Below are positions 11,993 through 26,900 of a stretch of DNA of 64,000 nt, piece after piece. Each line of letters starts with the position of its first letter. Positions within the stretch are counted from its first letter, which is position 1. The translations under genes were made by a program, and so were the position numbers. This stretch comes from Chaunax sp. Z400. Its lineage: Eukaryota; Chordata; Actinopteri; Lophiiformes; Chaunacidae. Below the pieces are notes generated by a model. It was given only the letters and a program-made list of their open reading frames with translations, was not told the DNA's origin and did no database searches. The DNA is taken from positions 12,886,094 to 12,950,093 of the forward strand of contig CM075184.1 of the NCBI GenBank assembly GCA_037577475.1, written 5' to 3'.

Positions 11993-14900
11993 TTTCCAAC
12001 CCAGTGAGATCTTCTCTCCAGAGTCAGCAGGCAGAAGGAAGACGAGCAGGGCCAGAGTGGAGATCAGAACACATGGGATGAGCAGGTTGAGGCCGTAGAA
12101 GAGGGTCCGCCTCCGCATCACGACGGTGAAGGTGACGTCGGGATACGTCTCCTCACAGCATGCGTAGGAACGCTGGTTTATCCGTCCTGTAACCTCTATG
12201 AGACAAAACAAAGCATGGTCCTCTCTAGCAGACATGGAATGAAAAGTTATGGTGAAATTATCATTTTCCACTGATGTATGTGATCTTCTGGTCTTCACAG
12301 GCGACCACCTCCTCTTACCCACAAGATCCCACTCTCCGTTGGCGGTGTAGCCGCTGATATCTGCCTCCATCATCTTTAGGTCCAGAGAAAAGCCCCCGAA
12401 TGTCCAGGAGCCAAACTTCAGGTCACATCTCTGGACATCAAACGGGAACCAGCGCACGTCAATGTAGCAGGTGCTCTTGAAGATCCCTGTTGTGGTGAGA
12501 AACATGAAAAGAGCAACACGGATGACAGAAAGACGTCTTTACTATGTACTCGGCTTCACCTGTAGAAGAAGAGGAGCGGAGACAGAAATAGATGCAGCGG
12601 TATTTTGAGCACTGATGGAGAATTACTCTGGAATAAAGGAAGCAGAGGGAGATTAAAAAGAAAGATGATGGCTCTCAACAGTCAGAGAGGCAGCAAGGGA
12701 GGTTTTGCCCTGACAAGATATGGAGTCCAAGTGCCATCAATCCAAACAGAGGTAAAAAAAAAAAATCCAATGAGATGAAAGCGACCAGTGATTCTTGAGG
12801 AGAGACAGGCACAAAACTAATTTCCATCCTTTTTCAAGAAAGATATGAGACATTGGCAGTAAAAAAAGGTCTCCCCTCTCTCAGTGCCAGGAAGATCATA
12901 AACGTCAGCAGGGAATGAATAGAGGTTTGGAGCAGATGAGCAGATTTCTATTTACTACAGTGAACCTCAGTGACAAAGACAAAGTCGAATCATTTATAAT
13001 AGCCATGCAGGCCAGATTTGCAAACAGCTTTACTCACGTAATGCAGTTTTGTTGAGCTCAAGCGGTGAATGACTATTTTGCGGCAATCTGGCATTCAATG
13101 AGGGTTCATTTGCAACAGAGTTGAGAGGCAATTTGCTTGTGACAGAGGCAGTTAATCCAGAGGAAATTCAATGATGGAGCTGTTTACGGCAGTATTGATT
13201 AACATGCTGAGGCGAGGCAGGCCAGCATCTTAGAGAAAAGTAGAGGGAAGAAGAGCGTGCCAGGGAGAGCAGTAATCACTGGCTGTGACATGAGGGCCTT
13301 CTGGTTCAGTGTGTTCTCATGCATGCATATCTATGTATGTGTGTGTGTGTCATTGATATTTCAAGACCTTACAGCGTAGAAGTAGTGGGTCCGTAAGGGC
13401 TTGATCAGGATATGTACATCACTGTTCAAAGCATCACTAGCAGAGTGTGATAAAGATGGATCCATGTGTTGACATTATATTGCTGGATTGGCTTTTTTCC
13501 CAAGAATACTATATCAGAAGAGGATACAGGATGTGCACTGCATACTATATACTGTAAACGTGAAGCTACAGCCAGCAGCTGGCAAGTTTATTTTAGAATT
13601 AAGAATGAAAATATGGGCAAATCTGACTCTAGAGTTCTCAAAATTCACCAACCAGTCCTCTAAAGCTCCCCAATTAACATGTAATATCTTATTCTTTACT
13701 TTAAAAAAAATCTGTACAAAACTTAACTGGAAAAAAACTAAAACCACTAATCTTGAACATATAGTCCCCATTAAAACCACAATGTTTTTGCACTCTTTAT
13801 CGCAGATTAAATGAACGAGATATAATGTTAATACGGGAGCTTTGGAGGTGCAGTCAGGTATGTTTTTTAAGTCTTAAGACAGACCCAGTTTTTATGCTAA
13901 GCTAAGCTAAGCCATTGCCAGCTGTATTTTCTTATCTACAGCATACAAACATGAAAATAGTGTCAGTTCTTGCAAAACTTAAACCTATTCAGTGGTGAAA
14001 ACAAATGTTATTCTTCAAAATGAATTATGCCTGGACTTTTTTTGACCATATAATAAAACCATGAAGCTAAGAAGAGCACAAAGCAGCACAAAGCAGCACT
14101 AAGCAGTGCTGCCAGTGCCTGACAAATGTCAGTGTCTGATGTATGCAGTTGTCATTTTCAGGCCTACATTGAGTAAGTAGCAAATGTACCTGCGCCCATT
14201 ATTGCTTCATCTTGATATGAGGTGTGGTATATATGAGGTGTGGTCACATACATTGTTGGCACAGTCCTATTTTGAGGGAGCAGAAAGGGACTGCACCTTT
14301 GACCAACAAAAATCTGATCTAAAGTCAATGCTGCAGTGTTTTCCCTGCAATTTCAAGGGGGCATTATTCAGTGGGTGAGATGACCTGCGTTGGTGGATTC
14401 CTAATACACATATACTCTGTTTGTAACACACTAGTGATGCATGGATCAGCTCTGAAATCATCAAGCAGCTCAACCTTTCCAGGTGATGTCTTTATTGTGC
14501 GCGCTATGGACAGCAGACCATGTGTTATAGATCATTTAGATAGGGCCCACAGCATTGAATAATCTGCAGGAAGGTGTTTTTGCAGAACATTATGATGTCA
14601 AAGAGAGGTTGAGGTTTGGGATATCAAATGTCATCATTTTATCCCATGAGGCATTTGTGTAAAATGTTGTCATTTGAATTCTTGAGTTATGGCTTAATGT
14701 GACATTTGACCACCAAATTCAAATCAACACATCCTTGAGTCCAAGAGGACATTTCTGCCCAACCTGAAATTCCCTCAAAGCAGTTCCTGCCGTATTTTGT
14801 TGATGAGAACGGGCAGATGGACAACCTGAAAACATAATACCTCTGGCCACAGTTATCACCAGCATGGAGACATAACAACAAAGAAATCACTAACTCAACT

Positions 14901-17900
14901 AATTCAACACTCCTGTTCATGAAAACTCAGCAGAAGCTGCTTTTGTCTCACACGTCCCAAAAGACAATACAGCATCATGTTTATCATATTTATACAGAAT
15001 AATTGAAGGAGCTTTCTGAGTGCACATTTTCTAAAACAAAAGATCATTCACAATCTACATGATAAGATTTGTTTGATAAACGTGCCTCTGACAGTAATTA
15101 AACCCTCTTTTGTGCAATAAATTGTTCAGCCACTGACTGAACAAACCACTGTGTGATGATATTAAGATATTATTACAGCATTATAAAACAATGATACTTC
15201 ATAGCTATTGTCCTCTGAAATCTGGTTTGTTCTAATCTATTTAAGTTACGCAAACGTTTTGATGCAAACTATTAAAGGTCTAATTTTATTAAGAGCTCGT
15301 GCTGGGAAGCTAAAAACTGGCACCTCATTAGGGAGGACAGTGAGACGGGATCTAGATCACATAGTTATAATTAAAGCCCTTAATGAGATGAAGCAATTCA
15401 TGTTTTCACATATTTTGAAAATATGTTTAAGACGTCTGATTTTGTCTGAGATGTGAGGGGTAAATGAGACGATGACTCTTACCGGGAGGTAAGTAGGAAC
15501 AGGTGCCTGAAGAGTTGACCACGATGTTGGTGTGGAAGGTAGCATCAAATCTTTCATCAGCACTGTGAACAACATGGAGCTACATGAATATTTACTGCTG
15601 AGTTATCTGTAACCCAAGCACAGCTTCAGTGGAGTACATGTTAATAAATTCATACACTGATACGACTTTCACACAAGCGTTTCACTGTTTGTTATAAGGA
15701 TGCAACATACATTTGGATGAGTTGAACAGATGTGTTGAAAAATACCAATATTTCTCTACCTCATTACGGCAGCAGGTACACAGCACAGAAGGAGTAACAG
15801 CTGATGCAATATTTCCCTGGAGACGGTTATTCAGTGGCCACCCTCATCGTCCCTGTTACCCACAATTCACTGCATATAAATAAACTCCCCAGAGGTTGGA
15901 CTGCAGTTGAACACAAGTTGAAAGAGTTGCTTGATAAAGACCAAAATGAAACTTGCAGCATCCTTTAATTCAAAGCGCCTCATATCAAGGCTTTACTCTG
16001 AGGGACTGTGACAAATGAAGAACTGTATTCTCCCCTTATTAGTTGTTGGAGTGTAGAGTCCCTCTAATGTGATTTGTTCTCTTTTAAAAGATGGCTGAAT
16101 AGTGATCTGAATTTTCCATTAGGGACATTAAAAGAAATGCTGCTCCTACCATCTGTTTTGAACAAGTTTTTTCATTTGTCTAAATGATTTATTGCTCGAA
16201 AGCACTCTCTCCAGACTCTGCTGCATACATTTTAACTGCATAGCACCACTAACCTTGAAGTGTAATGTTCCTTTCTGAAGACATGCTTACCAAACAGCCC
16301 AACGCTGTTTGATTTATGGTCACATTTGTCATTAACCTTTCACCGTGTTTTATATAACGGAAGATGAAGATTCTCAGTCTGTCTAGTGGGGTAACAGTGA
16401 AATTTGGAATTATTAACAAAATAATTTCTAAAGCTGGATGGTAAATCATTATTTTTGTATATAAATTTGAAGACAAATGTACATATTTGGAGAACGTTAA
16501 TATCAAAAATAGACAACAACTGTAACTTAAAAAAGAGAGGAGCAGTTGGTGCATCAGATTTGGAAAAAGTTGCTAACCTAATAAACCGTTTCTGAAGCAG
16601 AAATATCTTTTGTAGATAAGTTGGAAAAGTACTTGACCAGACAATGTTACAGTAGGTTAAGTATGGATAAATTAAACTATAATATAATGTAAGAAAACAT
16701 GAACTGAGAAGCAGACATCTTATTTTTCTCAGGATCCCAAGATTTTTAGTGACCTTTCTGCAGACAAAACCAACCTGATCTCTCCAAGAGAGTTTGTCAT
16801 CAATCAAAATACCTAAGAAACATGTAGTTGAAACTCTGATTATTTCTTCATTATGAATATTAAGTTTGACCTGCTCTTTGTCATATCGTTTATTATCTGC
16901 AAATAACATGAAATTTGATTTTTTGACATTTATGACAATTTGTTTGTACGAAACCATTTTGAATAATTGAGAAGGTCTTGATTTAGGTGTTTGATGAGAG
17001 TTGTTAAATCTAAATTTGAGATGAAAAGGTTGCAAAGAGCAACGGGAAAGTGGTGGTCGATACTGCAAACAGATCATTTATATATATGAGAAACAATAAT
17101 GGACCTAGTATACATCCTTGAGGTACGCCATAAAGTGTTTATTGTAAATATAACTATAATATATATTATTATAAAATATATTTATTTTGATTCATGACCA
17201 TTAAAAAAAACATATTGATTTCTATCATGAACGTAGTTACAAAACCACTTATAAATGTTTCCATGAAAGCCATATCTATACATGTTTGAGAGCAAAATAG
17301 TATGATTTACAGTATCAAATGCTTTTGAAAGGTCTAGAAACACACCTATTGCATACTCATTGTTATCTATAGCTGAATGTATTCTATCAGAAAGTTCTAA
17401 AAGTGCCATATAAGTCGAATGAGTTTTTACAAAACCCATACTGATGATTATAGAGTATATTGTTTGTATTCAAATGTTTAAGGATTCTTTTATACACTAG
17501 TTTTCAAAAATCTTTGAAAAGCAAGGCAGTACTGAGATTGGGCGATAGTTTGTAAGGGATCCTGCATTACCTGATTTGAATAGTGGAATAACTTTAGTAT
17601 TGGTTAAGTTGGACCAACAATATGAAACATGAAACATCTGTTCTTAAACTTTAAAGTTTGACATTTAATTTGATGCAAGCCTCACGTAAGAACAATCTCA
17701 TTTTCTCATCTTGATCCCTTTTTCTTAATAAATTGTGGTTTGATCACACAGGTGGTCCAAGTCAGATTTAGAAAACATTTTCCACAGAGAAAGCTTGTCT
17801 TAAATGACTCTTTTTCTCTTGATAAATTCCACCTTAACATAATCAGGCACACTTTCATGAGAATTTATCATTCAATCAAATCAATGCCCTTAAATGGCTA

Positions 17901-20900
17901 TCTGAGATACCGCTTCAACTCCATTTGCTGTAAGTTTCATTCCCAAAAAAAATCACTAATGAGCAAATATAATAACACCACCAAGTTTCAAATATGGCTG
18001 TCATAAATCAGAAGATGAAAACATAATGGATTTAGCAGGGTAGTCATGGAAATAGGGAACCAAACAAGACATTTAGAGGTCGAAGACAATATTTCAAACA
18101 AAACACTTTAAAATGTAGGGCCCTCAAGAGGAAGGCTTCAGATTTTTATTCTAGCTGAATTCAACAACATAAAGCAATAAAATCCAAATTCATGTTTTTA
18201 CAGGTATGGTCCACTTATAAATTGTGTTTATATGAAAGATAAAATTCTTAATTCAGCACCTCTTAACCACCAGCGAATGCCACATAGGAATAAGTCTGTT
18301 TGTAATGGTGTGGCTCTTGCAGGAGCATTGAGGTTTTTCTTAATACATATTTTTAACATAAGATCACAGAGACAAAACAAATGAAAAGTCAGGTCAGATC
18401 TGTGGTGTCAAACTAAATCTGTGTTTTTCACTCTGAAACACACAGAAAAAAATCCCCAATTCCACCATCCCTCAGAGATCGCCTCATTATATTGTGCAGA
18501 GGACAATGCAAGCATGCCAAGTCTGACACAATGCATATCTAGTTACACTGCAGCACCCAGCAGACATGTCCTTAGAAAACCTACCTGTTATACAGCAGAA
18601 TGTCTGGCTTCCAAAGGAGGTTGTCAGGAAATCTCACATCGGTCACACCTGGATACTGTGATGGATCCCACTGGAGGTAATGATCATCCCAGTACTGTGG
18701 GATACAACAAAACATAATGTGTATTTCGTGTTTCTCATACATTTCTTTGACATCTCCTTTAAAAACCTGTATGGGGCTCTTCGTCTCCACTTCGCCAAAA
18801 GTTTGAAAGCTCCAGCTGAGATTTGACACTGGTGTTTTTTTTTAGCAGTGACAGTTGGTATAATGAGTGAAATGAATGAATGCGACAGGTGCTGTAGGTA
18901 ACGCTCTGCAGAGACGTACTACAATCAGTTGAGTTCAGCCTATGTGTCAGGTTTCAGAGGAGCCAGGAGAGAAATACATTTTTTTCAAGCAACAGCTGTT
19001 TTTGCAATTCAGTAGGAAGTGTAGAGCACTGGATAAGCTAAGATGGTATTATAATGAGTGTGAAACCCCATTAATCAGGTTGTATAATAGTAGCATTCAA
19101 ACACATTACTGTCATTCTAGATGGGACACAAAAGATAACAATCAGTCTTTCCTTTTCTTTTTAGTGTGTTATGCTAAAATTTGCTACTCAGCTCTGAACA
19201 CAAAGTAGAGCTGAGGTTAAAGGGAATTCAGTTAGTTTTGCAGGTATTTGATCATAAAATAAAGTATTGGACACGAGATGAAAAGTCAAAGGATGACCAA
19301 AGTTATTACTCGACGGGGACGATGTCTGAAGAAAATGTCACAGCAATCCATCCAGTAGTTGTTGAGATATTTCAGTTTGAACCAAATATGTCAACCTGCT
19401 GGAGGAACTAAAGGCAAAGAGATCAGGTCAGCTGGAAACGTTGTCTAATTGTCAAGACATGTTGCTCTTCCGTGAAATTATGAATCTGCTGGTGAAACTG
19501 GAGGAAGGGTCAGAGGATCCCCAAAGTCTCCTCCACTTAAGAGGAGTGTGTAAAACATTTCATGGGAATCCATACAGAAGATGAAATACTGAAATATAAA
19601 AGTGGAAGACTGACAGACTGGCATTGCTATCCACAGAGACATACTGCTAGCACAGCTATAAAGACTTGAAGGTTAAATCCAGGCCACCTGCTGTAAATAA
19701 TGGGCTGCGTGGTTCTGTAAACTTGATTTCTTTCACAGGAGTCAGCTCTGAGTTAAACACAACACAAATGAAAGGGGACAAAACATGACAACAGTAGCTA
19801 TGACTCACAGAGAAGCATGAACGATTTTTGTTCAGACACTGAAATTGAAATTGAAAATTTAATCTTTGAAAACCACAAACCCGACCAGGTCAACATATAA
19901 AGATTAGGTTTTTGATGACCATGATGAAATGTTTTTTTAAAATGATATCTGTAATTATATCTATATTTGATTTTTAATCAATTCAAACCATAATGGTTTT
20001 CAAATACTGGCCATGGCCAACATGAATAATTGTAAATGTCAGTTGCTAATACTCTGCTCATCTATCACCTTCTGGTTTGAGGAAACCAAACAGGACAGGA
20101 ACAGACTACAACGGACCGTCAGGACTGCAGAAAAAATCATCTGTTCTGACCTGCCCTCCATCCAGGTTACATCGCTGCAGACCCATCACACCCCTGACAC
20201 AAACTCTTCCAATTTCTCCCTTCCGGTAGGCCCTACAGAACACTGTACGCCAAACAACAGGACATAATAAGAGTTTCTTCCCACAGGCCATCACTCTGAT
20301 GAACACACAGTCATATAGTACGTATATTCTGTACATGTACACTACCAGTCAAAAATTTGGACACAGTTTCCCATTCAAGTGGATGGGTAACTGTGTCCAA
20401 ACTATTGACTGGTACTGTACATGCATCAAGTGTACATAATAGTCCTATATATATATTTTTCTTTTTAACTTATTGTCCAGTACGTTGAGTACAATGCTAA
20501 AACTGGAGTCAAATTCCTTGTATGTGCACAAATACTAGGCTAAAAAAGCTGATTCTGATTCTATTAAAGAGTAAATCACACTGAGGGAGGGAAGTCACAT
20601 TTAATGAAACTCACTGACGGCCTCAATAAAAAAGAAGCGGAACAAGTAAAACTTTAATACTACACAGTAATTTGTTATTGCAGTCAAATACCCAGCGGTT
20701 CATAACAAAAAATGAACACGGTGCCTAAAACAAAAAGAAGCAACTCAATTAATTTTGTCATTGTGCAATTTGTATGCACTTATGCATTCATAATTTGTTT
20801 ACTGCAATACTACTCTGAGGCAGATAAAAATCTTATAATTAGTGTTCCCCGGCAGGATGTGTATAGAGCCAGTTTTACTGTCTCAAAGTGACTTTCTGAG

Positions 20901-23900
20901 ATGAACACATGTTTGATCCATATGCTGAACTGATGCTAACAGATGCTACTGTGGATGCTGTCTGTTCTGTCTTCTGTTTGACAGGCCAAGTCGATTTTGC
21001 AGGTTGTGGAGTGAGATTGAGTGAGACTGCTACTGTGATTCTGCAGGGTGATTTAAAACAGACCAAGCAGCCTTGATACAGTTTGCTGACTGTGCAGTAG
21101 CAGAGAACTCGTATCATACAATGGACTCACTGCATGGAGGAGAACGGGGCTTGTTGCTGGGGAAGATGTAAAGGAAAAGACAGGGTCCCACTTGATGTGA
21201 TGAACAAGACTGTATGACGATCAATCAATAGATTTGACTCAGATGTACTATTTTATATTGCATTTACAGTTAGATGTTATGTGATTATATGCAAAAATAA
21301 ATACCAGGAAAGCTTAAAGTTAAAGGTACAGTTCAACATTTAGAGGGATATACTTCTATAGAATACTTCTATACTTTGGCTTGCCAAAGGTTGGATGAGA
21401 GGATCATAGCATCTCTTATATTTGTATGGTATATGAAGCTATAGCCAGCAGCCAGTTAGCTTAGCATAAAGACTGGAAACAGTAAAAACAAGTAGCCTTC
21501 CTCTGTCCAAAGGTCTTCTCTGGTAAATCTTGCATAAACGGAGGTGTAAAAATGAAAATGTAGGTTTTTCAAAAACGTTGTGCCTAACTTCCTGAAGTCT
21601 TGCCATCATCGAAATTCTAACATCTGTGATTTCACAGCCTAATTCCTTGCACCGCTGGTCATTGACAGCCAACAAATAGCATCTAGAACAGGAATATTCA
21701 ACCAAAATTGCAAGAGTTAGTCAACGCACCTCCCCTGCTGAGGTTTGAGCTCTGAGGCCCCTGACCCTAACCCCTAGTAATAATATAGAAGACAAAAGTT
21801 AATATTAGGCATAAAAATCCTATCTTTTTTCCTGTTATGTCAAAAAGTTTCGCGATCCAGATAGAAGCCTCTCGCAATCCGGCTCTGGCTCATAGTCCAC
21901 CAGTTGGCGACACCTGACCTATAACCTTGGAAAAACCACCAAGATATTGTAGAAACAGAGAGGAGTTTCTGGCACAACATACTTTTAAGATGCATGGAGA
22001 AGGGAAAATGGTCCAAAAAGGCAAAAACTCCAGCAACACTTGGGAACAACGTCATTATTAGACCAGTGCGTTTCGGCTTGTGGCCTTCATCAGGGTCATC
22101 ATAAAACACATTGCAAACAGCATTTAAAAAGGATATGTATGAAGCAGGAAAAAATTCAAAGAGGCATGCAACCATTAGGTTGTGCTGGTGATCTTATTTT
22201 ACAGGGAAAAGTCTTACCATTTGTAGCCAAATGTTGGTCGTTAAAACCTGGTTCTTCTCGTCCTGTTAGAAAAACAATGACATTTATTAATATTATTATT
22301 CAGGTATTACAATAAAGGATGCTGTTTTGATCACATAAAACTCTATCAGGCCCCTGAAAAGACACCAGATGGTCAAGTGCAACAACAGGAATTAAATTGG
22401 GAGGGCCAAAGTCAAGTTGTCTCAGCTTTTTGCCTTTGTTTGATGGCTTCCAACTAGAGCGTGTCAGATTTACAGTATTCTAGTGACTTTTTATATACAG
22501 TACTTCCAAAACATTTTCAATGTCAAGACATCGTATCTATTTATTTACCTGTGTCAATTTGTATTTATCACAAGCAGCACATGTGGGTATTTTGCTCGAA
22601 TCATGCAGCAATGAAATATGGTATTGTATTTATCATGGTTATTCTTTATTTGGATTGTGTTGACCGATACATCTAATATTTGAATTCTACTTAAGGAAAT
22701 GCGACCTTGTTTTATTGCTCTGGCTGGATTATATTTGTTTAAACTGATTCAGCCAGAGAGGGAGATTGACTGCTGGGTGAGCTAGATTGACTTTTAACAG
22801 GGGAGAAAAGAGGATCCTGCCTCAACAAAAAATGGTCTATATACTTTCAGTGCGATATAAAGACCGTCAGATGAGGCAGGAATGTCCAGCTCTACCTCCC
22901 CTCTTACCTAAATTGTTTCCTATGTTCTTTTAGTCTCCAACAGGAACTACATTAGCATCTATGAAATGAAGGGACTTCATCTGTACTCTAGCTGGAAACT
23001 GACATGATTCTGGAGACCCTGTTCTAAATGTATTAAAGTATTCTTAAATCAGTGCCTGTTCTGTCATAACAGGGAATTAATTCAGATGTAGTCTATGGGA
23101 AAGATTTTCAAACACTTTTTTTTAACCAGTAGGTATCTGTAGACCTACAGTAGCTACAGGACACATTTACTACATGATCCACCCACGAAATGGTGAAGCA
23201 CCAGAACTGCTTGTTTGTGGATATGAGATGATCTTGTTGTACGCATGTCATCTGGACCTTTCTCTAGATGACATGTGCTGCTGAACAACCTCACTACGGC
23301 CTGGGCTGTGTAAAATGGGCTGTTGTGATTGGTCCAGACTTCACACATGGCAGTAGCCTAATAAATGTTGTCTTTTACTCTTTAAACAGGGAAATAATAT
23401 GAAAGTTAATAATAGTGCCTTTGGATGGTTAGCAACATGTTAAACTCAGTAGCTATCTAACCGTAGCTTGCTACTAGCCTCATAGCTGAGGAGGCTATCT
23501 TGATTAGATTGGCATTTGCTTTTGAAACGATGAGTGAGAGATTGTGACAGAGTGCTGCCTGTGGTTTATTTCTTCTCCCTGTTCATTCATTAGTTTGTAT
23601 CTGTTGGATCTCCCATTTGTCTAAATGACTCTGTCTGGAGGATTTTGTCAGAGTGATTGATCAGTTCAGGTGATTCTGTTGTGCTTTTCCTCGTCTTTCA
23701 GCACATGGAGAGGTAACATTACATTTTCCTCTACTCTGTTCCTCATTCGACCGTGTAGTGTAAAACCTTCCTCTCCATTTTCTTACTGCAGTAAATTGTA
23801 TTTGTTCCCAACTTTCATGAAGAATATTAATTCTACTGTGATGCACCATTATGCATGGGCATAATTTCAAAATGCATTGCAATAATCTTTTTAAAGTGAT

Positions 23901-26900
23901 CATATACGAAACAACTAATCAACGCTGATACTGTTTGTGAATTGACAAAGGAGTGATGATAAATACAATACATGCTAAACAGTTTACAGAACGCTCATTA
24001 CAACCACAGAAGGCTTGAGACATGACTTGGACTTTTCAGAAGGACTTGTGAGCATCTCTGATTCACAAAGAGGGAAACATTTCTCTGCTCCTTTTATTAT
24101 TATTATTATTTGTCATCAGTGCAACACCATCTATTTAGAGCAGTATTAATTTGAATGAATGTGAACAAATTGTGTGTTTGTTGTTCAGGAAAGTCATTTG
24201 GTAGGTAATTAATCAAAGCATATATGATTAATCAAGATGTTTATAAAGCCTATTCAGTGCTCAGGTGTACCTGAATTTCTTAGATTATTGTGACTTGAAT
24301 TGAATTTGGAGGAATGTAGCTGCCTTTGTAGACTCATCATTGAATTTAGTTGAAGTATCAGCATGTACCCTATTGAAAGGCACTTTGCCTGTTGGAATTT
24401 GAACTACAGGGACTAAGTTATTCACTAATGTCCTAATTTGATAACTAATTATTTTCATAATTATATCTAACTCATTGCCTTTTATGCACTCTGTTGAATC
24501 CTAACACGTATGCTATTAAATTATTCATATTTGTATACATATCTTTTAGTTTTCATTGTGTTTCAATGGTGCCTGAGTTGATTAAATAAAGAGAAGCACA
24601 TAAACCTGAAGTAACAGTTTGAGACTCTATGTATCTTGCTTATTCAAGCCAAGGCTGTTACACTCACACTGGGAATATGACAATTGATTTTAACTGAAGT
24701 TGGAAGAAGGTAACAAATCAATCAGTCAATCAATCAATCAAATCAAGCCATATTAAAAGATCATTCACCTGAATAAGAGTAATTTATCATCACATCACCT
24801 TTTGCAGTGCATATGCATGCTGGTAGTTTACGTGTGTAGAGCCATTATTTACATACCACATCCATGATCTGCATGAGGCTTAAACCGAAGTTAACAGTGA
24901 GGGTCTGAGAGTCATCTCCAACTGGTCTAACCAGTGGGTTGTAGCTACGCATCAGGTCTTTGTACAGTCTGAGCTGGTTTGGTCCTTGAAGAGAAACTAA
25001 AGAGGACAGATAAACATAAGTGAAGTAGAAGTACACTAGACATACTTTCAGAATTGCTTCAGAAAAAAGAGTAAGATATGCCTATGGCCAATTCAGGGCC
25101 AAACTACCATTTACACAGACATCCTGCAGTGCAAAGATCTTTTCAAGCATAAAGCATGCCTGTCTTATACTACTGACAAGGTTCCTTTTTTAAATCAAGA
25201 GCAAATGTAGTTTGCAAAAAAATAGATTGGAATAAATAAAGGTAGCCGATTCAATACATTACAATGCATTCAATGCTCGGATAACTAGACAATGACAACA
25301 ACAATGCTATAGCTTCAGCAATAATAATTCCGAAGAGGAGGACACAGACACACTACAGCAAGAAGCAGTCATCCCTAAATAAGTGGCCAAAATATTAAAA
25401 CTAAGATAGCCATGCTGGCAGCTCTATGAGGCTGTACTGTAGACACAGCTGTGCTTTGAGATAAAGTAACAAAGCTGTCTGCGTGGGTTCTCTCCGGGTT
25501 CTCCGCCTTCCTCCCACCACCAACCACATATAATAGAGGTGAATTGGTGACTCTAAATTGACTGTAGGCGTGAATGTGCATGGTTGTTTGTCTTTCTATG
25601 TGTGACCCTGCGATGAACTGGTGACTTGTCCAGGGTGTACCCCGCCTCAAGCCCAAAGTCAGCTGGGATAGGCTCCAGCCCCCCGTGACCCTAAAGTACA
25701 CAGGATGAGCGGTTACGGAAAATGAATGAATGAATGAATGAATGGTATGACTGAGAGCGAATGATTGTTGCCTCTGCCAATGAGTACTGGAGGAGGTTAT
25801 TCGATCACCTTTTGTTTGTTCGTCCACAAGATATCTCGATAAGTTGTCACAGGTTTTGGTGAAATTTTAGTTAGGGGTACATCTTGGGCAAAGGAAGAAT
25901 TGATTAAATTTTGAGACGGATCTGGGTCTGTGGATTCTGGATCACTTTTTCACTGTCTTCACCATCAGCAGACTGGGCCTTTTTGGAACATGAATAAAAA
26001 TAATAATAGATCAATCAAAATAAAGTGCAATTGGATTCAGATCATACTCTGGATCTGGGAGTTTAAGATCTATATTTGGAGGGGGGGGGTCAGTATTGAG
26101 GGACAGTATGGTAAAAGAGTGGGGTAGAGACATGGCACTGCCACTAATATATAATATAGATTCAGATTCATTCATGTTACCACTACTTTCACCAATTAAA
26201 AACAAAACAATTACATAATATACATTCACTCTAATTCACTTTGCTCTCTTCTCCTCCCTACACATCATTCAGTCTCTGAGTTTCTCGCTCACACCTGCTC
26301 CCATTTATAATCTTTTTTATTCCTCATCCTCCTCATTGCTCATCTTGCAGGTACTCACCACCTCTCTAGCTCCACCCTATAGGTGACTGAACACCCCATG
26401 GTGGGAGCTGTGACTATGCAGACCATAGGGTCAGTATTGTTTGGCAGGGTGTTTTTTTTTAGGTAAAGTCTAGGCTGGTGAACCGTATGCAGTGTGGATG
26501 AGGCAAACATCCAAATACAACACTTGGACTTGATTCATTCATTGTGCAATCTCAAACCTTAAAGAAGATGTTCCCTTCATTTTATCACACTCGTATCTCC
26601 ACTTGTGAGTTATGGAGGATTTTTGGCTGCGTTTATTCACTTTACTAATGGCCATAGACCCATTATCTGAAACCACCTATGGGAAGCACATTATCCAAAT
26701 GATTTGGCACTGAGCTCGTTGCCTAGGTTTCTCTCCATTCCTCTGCTTTCCGTTGCATCCAGTTCTTTCATAAAATGACTAAAAGATTAGTTGAAAGCTC
26801 GTCTTTGTCCGTGACTGAATCCCCTGTGGATCTAACCAACAATCAGCTATAATCAAATTTCACTATGAACATCAGTAAGAGGACATCAATGTGTGTGATT

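Noticed and set aside
11861..12505. One 214-codon minus-strand frame covering receptor exons 6 and 7
   Set aside because: It reads through the 123-base intron 12196-12318 and into the CA tract; the true exons end at splice sites that match the family's exon sizes (168 and 195).
25375..25827. 150-codon minus-strand frame
   Set aside because: It lies in SINE copy B and its AATG tail.
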